The translations under genes were made by a program, and so were the position numbers. This document shows, piece by piece, positions 18,043-27,127 of a stretch of 64,000 bases of DNA. Every line of letters begins with the position of its first letter. The first letter of the stretch is position 1. The DNA comes from Erwinia sp. SLM-02 (lineage in GTDB: Bacteria; Pseudomonadota; Gammaproteobacteria; Enterobacterales; Enterobacteriaceae), in contig NZ_JAQISN010000001.1 of assembly GCF_037450285.1 (NCBI RefSeq), positions 744,001-808,000 on the forward strand. The letters are read 5' to 3'. Under the pieces are notes generated by a model. The model saw only the letters and a program-made list of their open reading frames with translations. It had not been told where the DNA came from and did no database searches.

Positions 18043-18072
18043 CAGCAGACAGCGATCGGGGAGTACATCGTG

Positions 18073-18468
18073 ATGAAATTAATAACGCCATACCACAGGA
18101 CACTAGCGCTACTGCTGCTGTTGAGCGGGCTGGCAGGGTGCCAGGCAAAGAAGCCGCAAACGACGGCTAAGGTCCAGGCAGAAGAGACGCTGGTCGCCAG
18201 CAGCAGCGGGCGCGAGCAGATGGATCTGTGTTTTAACCAGCTTGAAGCCCTTAAGGCAATGCATTCTACGCGCTATCCCGCGCTGATGGCCGAGTTTAAT
18301 CAACTGATGGCGGGTGCGGCAAAGTATGGCAACGTGCGCAAGAAGATCAGCCATTTGAATCAGGACACCGGGGATGCGTTCTATCGCTTCCGCGCCAATG
18401 TGGTCTGTTCAAAGATTGACGGCGCCCTGCTGTCCGTATTGAGTGAACAGGCTGGGCCATCGTCATGA
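18073..18468 (+). CDS. Small lipoprotein in the fimbrial operon
   Basis: A 131-residue predicted lipoprotein: a hydrophobic LLLLLLSGLAGC run ends in a lipobox (LAGC) at about residue 22-23. The mature part is mostly helical and holds two cysteines (DLCFNQLEAL and NVVCSKIDGALL) that could form a disulfide. I do not recognise a domain. It follows the minor subunit by 30 bases and overlaps the next gene by four, so it belongs to the operon. A GTG three bases earlier (18070) is an alternative start. It might anchor the FKBP-like protein or the usher, but that is a guess. Confidence 0.7.
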   Translation: MKLITPYHRTLALLLLLSGLAGCQAKKPQTTAKVQAEETLVASSSGREQMDLCFNQLEALKAMHSTRYPALMAEFNQLMAGAAKYGNVRKKISHLNQDTGDAFYRFRANVVCSKIDGALLSVLSEQAGPSS

Positions 18469-19601
18469 GCATCATGGTTCAGATTCTGATTAGCCGATAC
18501 CGGGCGATAACAGTCTGCGCGTTAACGATTGCCGCCGCGGGTTATCCTGCCACGGAAGGTCGGGCGTCCGATACGGGAGTACCGGCAATACTGCAGTTTG
18601 CAGAACAGTACCGTGTGACCACGAAGGAAACGGAAAACAGGGATCCTGCTGCCGGGGCCGCAACACCGCGGCCACAATCGCGGCCGACATCCGCCACGAA
18701 GGTCGAAAAACCACCCACCTCAGCATGGCGGCTTAACAACGACAAACAGCTGTTAGCGCTTAACCAGGCGCTGAAGGCCTCACTGCAGAGGCAGGAAGCG
18801 CTGGAGCAGGAAAATCAGCGACTGAAGCGGCCTCCTGTGAAAATTGATGTGGCGGGAGCACTGGGCAGGGGATGGGGCGCGCTACAGCAGCAGCTTACCG
18901 TGCCACGGCTGCCGGCGGAGCCGATCCGCGCGCTCACCCGGGACGAGCTGAACCAGACGGATATTCGTCAGGATTACGCTGCGGGGATCTCGCTCGGCAG
19001 CGAGATCCTCCGCATGCAGTCTGAACATCAGCAGTGGGGAGTGCCTGCCGACAAGCGGACCATTCTGGCCGGCATACGCGATCTGTTCGACGGCCATGCG
19101 CGGCTTACCCCTGGCGAGGTTAATGACGCGCTTGCGGCGGTGGATCGTAAAGTGGCCGCCAGCCGTGAAAAAACGCTCGCGCAACAGACCCGGGCTGGCA
19201 AAGCGTATCAGGCCACGTTTATGCAGCAGAAAGGGGCTCTCACGGCCGAAATGGGGTACGGATACCGCATTGATTATCGCGGTAAAGGTCAGATAGCGAG
19301 CGATGCGGTGGTTGAAGTAGCCGTCAAAGAGATGCGTGTGGACGGTAAGGTGATTCAGGACATGGACGCAGGCGGGGCGCTTTTGTCACAGCGAGTGGAT
19401 GAATTTCCGCCGGTATTCCGTGATGCGCTGTCGCGCCTGGAGAACCACGGCAGTATCACGCTGCTGGTGCCGCCGGACCTTGCCTATGGTGAGGCGGGCT
19501 ATCCTCCGGACATCCCGCCCGGTGCTTATATGATCTACCAGATCCGTATCTCAGACGTTTACGACGCCGGGGCGACGACCGTCCGGGGGAAAGCGGGATA
19601 A
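18465..19601 (+). CDS. Periplasmic FKBP-type protein (FkpA-like) with degenerate active site
   Basis: The 378-residue protein has a signal-like N-terminus (about 1-34), a low-complexity linker rich in Pro and Thr, a coiled-coil segment (LKASLQRQEALEQENQRLK, about 104-122), an FKBP N-terminal dimerisation domain (about 160-255, QDYAAGISLGSEIL) and a C-terminal FKBP fold ending LVPPDLAYGEAGYPP...AYMIYQIRISDV. FkpA-type proteins isomerise prolyl bonds and act as chaperones. The Phe-Asp pair of the FKBP pocket reads Ile-Gln here (DGKVIQD), and the Trp at the pocket base is replaced by Phe, so chaperone function is more likely than catalysis. ATGA overlap with the lipoprotein gene ties it to the fimbrial operon. 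Confidence 0.8.
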   Translation: MSIMVQILISRYRAITVCALTIAAAGYPATEGRASDTGVPAILQFAEQYRVTTKETENRDPAAGAATPRPQSRPTSATKVEKPPTSAWRLNNDKQLLALNQALKASLQRQEALEQENQRLKRPPVKIDVAGALGRGWGALQQQLTVPRLPAEPIRALTRDELNQTDIRQDYAAGISLGSEILRMQSEHQQWGVPADKRTILAGIRDLFDGHARLTPGEVNDALAAVDRKVAASREKTLAQQTRAGKAYQATFMQQKGALTAEMGYGYRIDYRGKGQIASDAVVEVAVKEMRVDGKVIQDMDAGGALLSQRVDEFPPVFRDALSRLENHGSITLLVPPDLAYGEAGYPPDIPPGAYMIYQIRISDVYDAGATTVRGKAG

Positions 19602-19919
19602 ACGCGTGCAGGGCCGCAGGCAATAAATGCAGCGAATAGATGCTGAGGGTATCTTCTGTTTTCCCTCACATCCTGCTATTTTCTTGCTGAAAAGAGCGAT
19701 TGAGCATTACCGAAAACATCTTGTTTCTTTTCAATCTTCTAATGCCACTAAACCGCCGGGGGCAGAGTCTGCTATATTCTCAATATCGATGACGATTGTG
19801 GATTTCTGGACTTTTCTCTGGAGAGCGGTGGTGGTGACTCAGCGTTGTGCGCTGGTGTTCTTCTGTGCTGCACGTTTATCTGCCAGTTATTCACCCTGAT
19901 GAATCAATGGAATACACCT
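19602..19919. other. Intergenic region upstream of agp
   Basis: No supported gene lies in these 318 bases; open frames here lack ribosome-binding sites and family features. It must hold the agp promoter, but I could not place one with confidence. Confidence 0.5.
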
Positions 19920-21572
19920 ATGATTAAAAAGTTAAGTCTCTGTGCTCTCGCCGTATGTTCTGCACTTTCCGGCGTCTCTGCATGGGCCGCGGATAGCGAT
20001 TACCAGCTGGAACAGGTACTGATGATGAGCCGCCACAACCTGCGTGCGCCGCTGGCGGATAACGGCAGCGTGCTGGCTCAGGCAACCAAAAAAGCCTGGC
20101 CCAAGTGGGATGTACCTGGCGGTCAGCTGACCACCAAAGGCGGGGTGCTGGAAGTGTATATGGGCCGCTACACCCGTGAATGGCTGGCTCAGCAGGGCCT
20201 GCTGAAAGAGGGCGAATGCCCGTCTCCTGACGCGGTCTATGCCTACGCCAATAGCCTGCAGCGCACCGTGGCCACCGCGCAGTTCTTTATCACCGGCGCA
20301 TTCCCAGGGTGTGATGTGACCGTCTCCCATCAGGATGAAATGGGGGCGATGGACCCAATCTTTAATCCGGTTATCACCAGCAGCAGTGAAGATTTCAACA
20401 AGCAGGCGCTGTCGGCGATGAATGCCGAAGGCGAAAAGCTGGCGCTGAAGCCCGCTTTCCAGCGTCTTGAAAAAATCATAGATTACAAAAACTCTGCGGC
20501 CTGTAATGGCAAGAAGCAGTGCGATCTTTCCAGCACTAACCAGAACACGTTCAGCGCCGACAACGGCAAAGAGCCCGGGGTTTCCGGTCCGCTGAAGGTG
20601 GGTAACTCACTGGTCGATGCGTTCACCCTGCAGTATTACGAAGGCATGCCGCTCGACCAGGTGGCCTGGGGACAGATAAAAACCCCGGAGCAGTGGAAAG
20701 AACTGTCGGCCATCAAGAATGGCTATCAGGATACGCTGTTCACTTCGCCGCTGGTTGCCCGCGATGTCGCCGCGCCGCTGGTGGATTATATCCGCAGCAT
20801 GCTGATCGACCAGGACAAAGAGAGCGCGCCGAAAGTCACGCTGATGGTCGGGCATGATTCCAATATTGCCTCGCTGCTGACCGCACTGGACTTTAAGCCC
20901 TATCAACTGGCGGATCAGAACGAGCGCACGCCAATTGGCGGGATGATTCAGTTCCAGCGCTGGCTGGATAAGAAAAACAACCGCGAGCTGGTCAAAGTTG
21001 AATACGTTTACCAGAGCACCGAGCAGCTGCGTAATGCGGAGCCGCTGTCGCTGGACAACCCGCCTAAGCGCGTCACCCTGCAAATGGCAGGCTGCCAGAC
21101 CGACGCGAACGGATTCTGTCCGTGGGACCAGTTCACCGCCGTGCTGAACACCGCGCTGCAGGGAACGTCCATGCAGGTTGCTGAACCGGTCGCCGCTTCG
21201 GCCGATGCCGCCGATGTGACGAAAGAAGCGTCGGACAAAGCCGCTGCGGATCAGGCCGCCGCCGAGAAGGCGACGCAGGATAAAGCCGCGACGGAAGCCA
21301 AAGATAAAGCCGCCGCTGCGCAGGCAGCGAAAGACAAAGCTGCTCAGGAAAAGGCCGCGAAGGAGAAAGCTGCCGCAGAGAAAGCCGCCGCTGACAAAGC
21401 CGCAGCCGAAAAAGCCGCCGCCGAGCAGGCCGCGAAAGAGAAAGCAGCCGCCGAGAAGGCTGCTGCGGACAAAGCCGCCGCTGAGAAAGTAAAGGCTAAC
21501 GAGTCCAAACCCGCGCAGCCTGACTCCGCAAACAGTGCAGGCAAAACGGCCGAGCCGTCGACGGCCAGCTAA
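19920..21572 (+). CDS. agp: Periplasmic glucose-1-phosphatase with Ala/Lys-rich C-terminal extension
   Basis: Residues 1-414 match Agp end to end: signal peptide to about 24 (SAWAA), catalytic SRHNLRAPL with the nucleophilic His, and the distal proton-donor motif GHDSNIASLL. The enzyme frees glucose from glucose-1-phosphate in the periplasm. The protein then continues for about 136 residues, with a block of repeating KAAAEKAAADKAA-type heptad-like units (about 428-525) and a Pro/Ser-rich end. This looks like domain II of TolA, a long helix. The start Met at 19920 leads directly into the signal peptide; upstream Mets would spoil it. A strong terminator follows. Confidence 0.93.
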   Translation: MIKKLSLCALAVCSALSGVSAWAADSDYQLEQVLMMSRHNLRAPLADNGSVLAQATKKAWPKWDVPGGQLTTKGGVLEVYMGRYTREWLAQQGLLKEGECPSPDAVYAYANSLQRTVATAQFFITGAFPGCDVTVSHQDEMGAMDPIFNPVITSSSEDFNKQALSAMNAEGEKLALKPAFQRLEKIIDYKNSAACNGKKQCDLSSTNQNTFSADNGKEPGVSGPLKVGNSLVDAFTLQYYEGMPLDQVAWGQIKTPEQWKELSAIKNGYQDTLFTSPLVARDVAAPLVDYIRSMLIDQDKESAPKVTLMVGHDSNIASLLTALDFKPYQLADQNERTPIGGMIQFQRWLDKKNNRELVKVEYVYQSTEQLRNAEPLSLDNPPKRVTLQMAGCQTDANGFCPWDQFTAVLNTALQGTSMQVAEPVAASADAADVTKEASDKAAADQAAAEKATQDKAATEAKDKAAAAQAAKDKAAQEKAAKEKAAAEKAAADKAAAEKAAAEQAAKEKAAAEKAAADKAAAEKVKANESKPAQPDSANSAGKTAEPSTAS

Positions 21573-21600
21573 CCGCCCCCGCGTTTATCACTAACGTAAA

Positions 21601-21629
21601 AAGGCCGACACCCGGGTGTCGGCCTTTTT
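21601..21629. terminator. Bidirectional terminator between agp and the aldehyde dehydrogenase gene
   Basis: A long perfect inverted repeat (GGCCGACACCC and its complement) is flanked by an A run on the left and five T on the right, so it can serve both convergent genes. Confidence 0.92.
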
Positions 21630-21650
21630 ATTGGTCTTTAACTTTAAAGT

Positions 21651-23021
21651 TTATTTGGCGATCACCACCAGCTTCTGGTTCACAAACTCTTTAATACCCA
21701 GGTCTGACAGCTCGCGGCCAAAGCCTGAGCGCTTGACGCCGCCAAACGGCAGCTCCGGCGCGGTGTTGCTGGCCGAGTTGATATAGACCATGCCGGTTTC
21801 AATCCGGGAGGCCAGCGCTTTACCGCGTGCGATATCCCCGGTGAACACGGCACCACCCAGACCATAGTGGGAGTCGTTAGCCAGTTTCACCACCTCATCG
21901 TCGTTGCGGACGATGTAAATCTGCGCCACCGGCCCAAAGAACTCTTCAAACCAGGCGGGGTTATCCCGGGTAATGCCGGTCAGTATGGTTGGCTGGTAGA
22001 AACAGCCAGGCCCGTCCACCGGCTTGCCGCCCAGCACCAGTTTGGCACCTTTTTCAACGGCATTTTTCACCTGTTTCTCCAGGCGGTCGCGCGCCTCAGC
22101 GGAGGAGAGTGGGCCGAGGGTGGTGTTGGGATCTAACGGATCGCCAATCTTCACCGCTTCGAAAGCCGCGACAAATTTGGCCATAAACGCGTCAGCGACC
22201 TTCTCTTGCACCAGGAAACGTTTGGCGGCGGTACACACCTGGCCACAGTTGCTGAGGCGTGCACCCGCACCGGCCTGCACGGCTTTATCCAGGTCGCAGT
22301 CGTCCAGCACCACGAAAACGTCATTCCCGCCCAGTTCAAGGGTGGTTTTTTTAAGGTATTTCCCCGCCTGCTGTGCTACCGCGCTGCCTGCCCGTTCAGA
22401 GCCGGTCAGGGCTGCACCCTGGACGCGATCGTCAGCAATCAGTTCCGCAATCTGATCGTTGCTGACGAACAGATTGGTCCATGCCCCTTCCGGCGCGCCC
22501 GCTTTGCTGACCAGATCGGCAAACAGCGTGGCGCAGTGCGGGACATTCTGCGCATGTTTTGCCAGAACCGGATTACCGGCGGCGAGGTTAGGGGCCAGCA
22601 CACGCATCAGCTGGTAGAAAGGGAAATTCCACGGCTCAACGGCAACCAGCACACCGATCGGATGATGTTCCACCCAGGCTTCGCCCAGGTCACTCGGATA
22701 GCGCACCGGCGCCAGGAAACGCCCGGCGTTTTCCGCATAGTAGCGGGCGATCTGCGCACAAAGCTCGACTTCACCGCGGCTCTGGCCAATCAGCTTACCC
22801 ATCTCTTCACTGGCGGCGGTGGCCAGTTCCTCCACGCGCTCCTCAATCAGCGTTGCCAGCTTCTGCAAGACCTGTAAACGCGGTTGAATATCCCCTTTCG
22901 ACCAGCTGGAATGATATAAGGCATCAGCCGTTGCCAGCGCCTGTTCAACCTGCTCATCGCTGTGGGCGGGCCAGGATTTGATCAGCTTATTACTTGCGGG
23001 GTTGATTGTCTGGTAGGACAT
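21651..23021 (-). CDS. sad: NAD(P)-dependent succinate-semialdehyde dehydrogenase (Sad/YneI-like)
   Basis: The 456-residue protein is a complete aldehyde dehydrogenase: the cofactor-binding EPWNFPFYQ, the proton-abstracting Glu in LELGGNDVF, and the catalytic Cys in SNCGQVCTAAKR. Overall sequence fits the YneI (Sad) group, which oxidises succinate semialdehyde to succinate in GABA and putrescine catabolism. Substrate is inferred from family. It is a single gene, with a purine-rich GGAGC ribosome-binding site at 23021 and a shared terminator downstream. Confidence 0.88.
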   Translation of the reverse strand: MSYQTINPASNKLIKSWPAHSDEQVEQALATADALYHSSWSKGDIQPRLQVLQKLATLIEERVEELATAASEEMGKLIGQSRGEVELCAQIARYYAENAGRFLAPVRYPSDLGEAWVEHHPIGVLVAVEPWNFPFYQLMRVLAPNLAAGNPVLAKHAQNVPHCATLFADLVSKAGAPEGAWTNLFVSNDQIAELIADDRVQGAALTGSERAGSAVAQQAGKYLKKTTLELGGNDVFVVLDDCDLDKAVQAGAGARLSNCGQVCTAAKRFLVQEKVADAFMAKFVAAFEAVKIGDPLDPNTTLGPLSSAEARDRLEKQVKNAVEKGAKLVLGGKPVDGPGCFYQPTILTGITRDNPAWFEEFFGPVAQIYIVRNDDEVVKLANDSHYGLGGAVFTGDIARGKALASRIETGMVYINSASNTAPELPFGGVKRSGFGRELSDLGIKEFVNQKLVVIAK

Positions 23022-23140
23022 ACTACGCTCCTTGGTCGCGAAACAGCCTGAGTGGGCTGAAGGGTTAACGTGGAATTAAGCGTAGTTGAAACTTTGAGGG
23101 GGATGCCAGGTTATCGGACGAGTCTCACGACCCGTCAGTC

Positions 23141-23163
23141 AAAAGGGCGGGATAACCCGCCCT
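23141..23163 (-). terminator. Terminator after wrbA-yccJ
   Basis: On the reverse strand a GGGCGGG-TTAT-CCCGCCC hairpin is followed by TTTT, five bases past the yccJ stop. Confidence 0.85.
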
Positions 23164-23168
23164 CCGCG

Positions 23169-23399
23169 TTAGACGTTTTTACGCTCAACGACTTTGTTAT
23201 CCCAGGTCAGCATGTCCGCGTCCGTTTTCTTGAAGGCGCGAATCAGCACGTCATCGCTTCCCTGCTGCTCCCAGATTTGTTCAGCAAGGCGTTCATCGTA
23301 GTTGGCTACCTCAAAAATAGCTTCGGCAATTTCCAGTGAGGTACGGCGCAGGGTGGCCCATTCTCCTACGTGATGCGCTTTGGATTGTTGTGTTGCCAT
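23169..23399 (-). CDS. yccJ: YccJ family protein
   Basis: The 76-residue protein matches YccJ: KAHHVGEWATLRRTS, EIAEAIFEVANYDE and the ending VVERKNV. Function is unknown. Two ATGs are adjacent (23402 and 23399); the second is at better spacing from GGAG. It follows wrbA by 17 bases, the same pairing as in E. coli, where both belong to the general stress response. Confidence 0.92.
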   Translation of the reverse strand: MATQQSKAHHVGEWATLRRTSLEIAEAIFEVANYDERLAEQIWEQQGSDDVLIRAFKKTDADMLTWDNKVVERKNV

Positions 23400-23416
23400 C
23401 ATTGTCTCCTGTCCGA

Positions 23417-24016
23417 TTATCCGTTGAGTTTTACTGCCAGTCCGGCAACATATTCGCCCTGATAGCGGGCAATGGCGAGTTCTTCTTCGCTGGGCTGACG
23501 GGAACCGTCGCCGCCGGCAATGGTGGTTGCGCCATACGGCGTTCCGCCGCGTACCTGAGAGATATCGAAGAGTTCCTGAGTTCCGTACCCGATGGGAACG
23601 ATCACCATGCCGTGATGGGCGAGGGTGGTCCAGGTGGAGGTGATGGTCTGCTCCTGACCCCCGCCGGTGCCGGTAGAGGCGAAGACGCTGGCGAGTTTGC
23701 CGTAAAGGGCGCCAGACGCCCACAGTCCGCCGGTGCGATCCAGGAAGTTACGCATCTGTCCGGCCATATTGCCGAAGCGGGTGGGCGTGCCAAGCAGGAT
23801 GGCATCATAGTCCGCCAGTTCTCTCGGATCGGCTTCTGCCGCGGACTGGCCGGTTTTACCGCCGACCTCGGCGAAACGGGCTGCATCCATGGTTTCCGGC
23901 ACGCGTTTGATGGTCACTTCTGCGCCAGGGACTTTACGGGCACCTTCCGCAACGGCGTGCGCCATTGTCTCAATATGTCCGTACATGGAGTAATAGAGCA
24001 CTAAAATTTTTGCCAT
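23417..24016 (-). CDS. wrbA: NAD(P)H:quinone oxidoreductase WrbA
   Basis: The 199-residue protein matches WrbA: flavodoxin fold with the FMN-binding loop YYSMYGHIETMA, then LLGTPTRFGNMAGQMRNFLD and the STGTGGGQEQT loop. It reduces quinones by two electrons and protects against oxidative stress. The reading frame is open further upstream to 24253, but the family start is Met 24016, with GAGGAG upstream. It is first in the wrbA-yccJ operon and divergent from the EamA transporter gene. Confidence 0.96.
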   Translation of the reverse strand: MAKILVLYYSMYGHIETMAHAVAEGARKVPGAEVTIKRVPETMDAARFAEVGGKTGQSAAEADPRELADYDAILLGTPTRFGNMAGQMRNFLDRTGGLWASGALYGKLASVFASTGTGGGQEQTITSTWTTLAHHGMVIVPIGYGTQELFDISQVRGGTPYGATTIAGGDGSRQPSEEELAIARYQGEYVAGLAVKLNG

Positions 24017-24272
24017 ACGCTGCTGAGCTCCTCTAACGCTTAGTTTATTTTTTAACTGATTTTTCAGTATAGAAGATGCCTCTGTACCTGCCTGGTGGCA
24101 GATCAATTTTGTATTAAAAATCATTTCGGGGTGGCCTGCAGGCCGGTGCGGTTCAATTCTGTCAGGGCCAGAAGAGAGTGCTGAAGTCACTGAAAACAGC
24201 CCGCACCGCGCGGTGCTTGACCGGCTATCGTTAACCCCGCAAACTGACGCCAAAATTACAGTAGAGTGCGTT

Positions 24273-25199
24273 ATGTCTGGTTTACTTTCCCGTTATAAAT
24301 TTTCCATTAACACCAGTGAGCTGGTGCTTATTCTAATCACCATGGTGTGGGGTGGGACGTTTCTGGCCGTGCATCACGCGATGACCGTCAGCGGCCCGTT
24401 CTTCTTTATCGGCGTGCGGTTTGCCGTCGCGGCGCTGCTGCTCGGACTGGTTTCATGGCGCGTTATGCGCAAGGTGACCTGGTTTGAGATCAAAGCGGGC
24501 GCGCTGATTGGCCTGGCGATCGGCTTTGGATACGGCCTGCAGACGTACGGTATGCAAACCATCTCCAGCAGCAAGTCAGCCTTTATTACCGCGATGTACG
24601 TTCCGCTGGTTCCACTGATGCAATGGGTGTTTCTGCGTAAAATGCCGGGACTGATGTCGTGGGTCGGCATCGCGCTGGCGTTCAGCGGACTGCTTCTGCT
24701 GGCGGGGCCGGAGGGGGGAGAGGTGGCGTTTAACGTCGGTGAGATTGCCACGCTGCTCAGCACGCTCGCCATTGCGGCAGAAATCCTGCTGATCGGAACC
24801 AGCGCGGGGAAAGTCGATGTGCGACGCGTGACCGTCATCCAGCTGGCCGCCGCCTCGATTTTTGGCTTCCTGATGATGGCCCCGAACGGGGAGTCCGTTC
24901 CGGCCTGGAGCCCGTACCTGCTGTACAGCGCGGTGGGGCTGGGCATCGCCAGCGCGATCATTCAGGTGACGATGAACTGGGCGCAGCGCAGCGTTTCACC
25001 GACCCGCGCGACCGTGATTTATGCCGGTGAACCGGTATGGGCGGGGGTCGTCGGGCGTATTGCCGGCGAGCGTCTGCCGGCGATTGCCCTGCTGGGCGGT
25101 GCGCTGATCGTGATGGGCGTGCTGGTGAGTGAACTGAAGCTCAGGCGCAAAAAAAAGGCGAAGGGGTCCCCTTCGCCCGCAGAGTGTAATAACGGCTAA
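24273..25199 (+). CDS. DMT-superfamily transporter (EamA domains)
   Basis: A 308-residue inner membrane protein with ten hydrophobic segments in two EamA repeats (about 20-150 and 160-295). Typical features are ITMVWGGTFLAVHHAM in helix 1 and PTRATVIYAGEPVWAGVVG near the end. Such proteins export metabolites or amino acids; the substrate cannot be told. Met 24273 is chosen because it precedes the first helix closely. The gene ends in an Arg/Lys-rich tail, and its stop overlaps the convergent rutG stop by four bases. Confidence 0.85.
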   Translation: MSGLLSRYKFSINTSELVLILITMVWGGTFLAVHHAMTVSGPFFFIGVRFAVAALLLGLVSWRVMRKVTWFEIKAGALIGLAIGFGYGLQTYGMQTISSSKSAFITAMYVPLVPLMQWVFLRKMPGLMSWVGIALAFSGLLLLAGPEGGEVAFNVGEIATLLSTLAIAAEILLIGTSAGKVDVRRVTVIQLAAASIFGFLMMAPNGESVPAWSPYLLYSAVGLGIASAIIQVTMNWAQRSVSPTRATVIYAGEPVWAGVVGRIAGERLPAIALLGGALIVMGVLVSELKLRRKKKAKGSPSPAECNNG

Positions 25200-26521
25200 C
25201 CGTCCTGGCGCAGCGCGCTGCTGCTCAGGGCGGCGGCGCGTTTATGGCTCAGGATCGCGTTGAGCAGGATCGCGCCAAACGTCGCCGTACCGATGCCGCC
25301 GAGCGTAAAGCTGCCGATTTTAAGCGCGAAGTCTCCCGCGCCCAGCACCAGCGTCACCGCCACCATAATCAGGTTGCCGTTGTGGCTGAGATCGACGCTG
25401 TTCTGCACCCATATCCGCGCTCCGGCTACCGCAATCAGGCCAAAGACCACGATCGACGCCCCGCCGATCACCGGACCTGGGATCGTGTGGATCAGTGCGC
25501 CAAACTTGGGCGAAAAGCCCAGCACCATCGCAATCAGCGCCGCCGCAACGAAGACCAGCGTCGAATAAACTTTGGTGACGGCCATGACCCCGATATTTTC
25601 CGCGTAGGTGGTGACGCCCGTTCCGCCCGCGCTGCCGGAAATCATCGTCGCCAGACCGTCGCCCACGAACGCGCGGCCCATCCACGGATCGAGGTTACGC
25701 CCGGTCATTCCGGCCACGGCTTTGATATGTCCAAGGTTTTCCGCCACCAGAATCACCGCCACCGGCGCGATCATCACAATAGCCTGAGTGCTGAACGTCG
25801 GCGACGTAGTCTGCGGCATACCGAACCAGGCAGCCGCGGCCAGCGGACTGAAGTCCACCGGCGTGCCAAAACCCAGCACGTTGGTCATCAGCGCATAAAG
25901 GGCCCACGCGACAATCAGCCCGACCAGGATCAACAGCCGCTGTACCATGCCGCGGGTAAAAACCGCCACCACGCCGATGCACATCACGGTCATCACCGCC
26001 ATCCAGCTGTCGAACATTGAGGCCGATACGCCACGCACCGCAATCGGCGCCAGGTTCAGACCGATGGCCATCACCACCGCCCCGGTGACCACCGGCGGCA
26101 TCAGCTTTTCTATCCAGCGGGTTCCGGCTTTCATCACCACAAAGCCAATCAGCGTGTACAGTGCGCCGCAGGCAATAATTCCGCCCAGGGCAACGCTGAT
26201 GTTCGGATTGATACCCTGTCCGTTGAATCCGGTAGCGGCGATTACCACGCCGACGAACGCCGCACTGGACCCGAGGTAGCTGGGGATACGTCCGCCGGTC
26301 ACCAGGAAGAACAGCAGGGTGCCGATGCCCGACATCAGGATCGACAGGTTGGGATCAAACCCCATCAGTAGCGGCATCAGCACGGTGGCGCCAAACATTG
26401 CCACCGCGTGCTGCAGGCCCATGATCAGGGTTTGCCCGACGGGCAGGGCTTCATCGGGCGCAACAATATCCTGCGCTGACGCCGTTTTTTTTGACCATTG
26501 AGGAAACCAGGAACTCGCCAT
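25196..26521 (-). CDS. rutG: Pyrimidine permease RutG
   Basis: The 441-residue protein belongs to the nucleobase:cation symporter-2 (UraA/RutG) family: LIMGLQHAVAMFGATVLMP at the start, the substrate motif VAENLGHIKAVAGMTGRNLDP and the SGSAGGTGVTTYAENIGVM loop. As last gene of the rut operon it should import uracil or thymine. It starts 94 bases after the rutF stop. Confidence 0.95.
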   Translation of the reverse strand: MASSWFPQWSKKTASAQDIVAPDEALPVGQTLIMGLQHAVAMFGATVLMPLLMGFDPNLSILMSGIGTLLFFLVTGGRIPSYLGSSAAFVGVVIAATGFNGQGINPNISVALGGIIACGALYTLIGFVVMKAGTRWIEKLMPPVVTGAVVMAIGLNLAPIAVRGVSASMFDSWMAVMTVMCIGVVAVFTRGMVQRLLILVGLIVAWALYALMTNVLGFGTPVDFSPLAAAAWFGMPQTTSPTFSTQAIVMIAPVAVILVAENLGHIKAVAGMTGRNLDPWMGRAFVGDGLATMISGSAGGTGVTTYAENIGVMAVTKVYSTLVFVAAALIAMVLGFSPKFGALIHTIPGPVIGGASIVVFGLIAVAGARIWVQNSVDLSHNGNLIMVAVTLVLGAGDFALKIGSFTLGGIGTATFGAILLNAILSHKRAAALSSSALRQDG

Positions 26522-26614
26522 CGTCTTCTCCAGAGTGTCATAACCGCATTGACCGGCCGCGTTGCCGCTGAATGAGCCAGTCGGTAGGCGGACCGGGTGG
26601 CCCGCGAAGAAAAA

Positions 26615-27127
26615 TCAGAAGCTGTGCTCGCCCACCGGATGATAGCGGCGATCGAAATAGATCAGGCCGCGGCGGCCGTCGCCAAAGACCAGCGCGCGGG
26701 TTTCGCAAACCAGAATGTCATGCGTGCCGACGCTGACAATCTGGCTGACGATGCAGTCGAATGAGGCCAGCGCGCCGCTGAGGATCGGCGATCCTGTCAC
26801 CTGAGTCGTCCAGTCGGCGGCCACAAAGCGTTCGGCCATCGGCGTTTTACCGCCGAACAGACCAGACAGCGATTCATGACCGGCGGCCAGCGTATTGACG
26901 CAGAGCTGCATGTTCTCCCGGAATACCTCGTACACCGAGGCGGAGCGGTTCAGGCACACCAGCAGCGTGGGCGGGGAATCGGTCACGCTGCAGACCGCCG
27001 AGGCGGTGAACCCCGCGCGCCCTGCGGGGCCGTCGGTAGTGATAATATTGACGGCGGCGCCCAGGCGAGACATGGCATCGCGAAACTGCTGTTTTTCTAC
27101 CGTGGGATCGTTCAGGGTTTCAGCCAT
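26615..27127 (-). CDS. rutF: Flavin reductase RutF
   Basis: A 170-residue flavin reductase-like protein (AVNIITTDGPAGRAGFTASAVCSVTDSPPTLLVC is the FMN-binding core). It supplies reduced FMN to the RutA monooxygenase. It overlaps the rutD end by 16 bases. In E. coli rutE lies between rutD and rutF; here rutF follows rutD directly. Confidence 0.95.
   Translation of the reverse strand: MAETLNDPTVEKQQFRDAMSRLGAAVNIITTDGPAGRAGFTASAVCSVTDSPPTLLVCLNRSASVYEVFRENMQLCVNTLAAGHESLSGLFGGKTPMAERFVAADWTTQVTGSPILSGALASFDCIVSQIVSVGTHDILVCETRALVFGDGRRGLIYFDRRYHPVGEHSF

Noticed and set aside
19627..19899. Possible 90-residue protein upstream of agp
   Set aside because: No ribosome-binding site, odd composition and overlap with the agp promoter region; not like any known protein.
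21344..21544. Reverse-strand Ala/Ser-rich open frame
   Set aside because: It is the antisense shadow of the repeat tail of agp.
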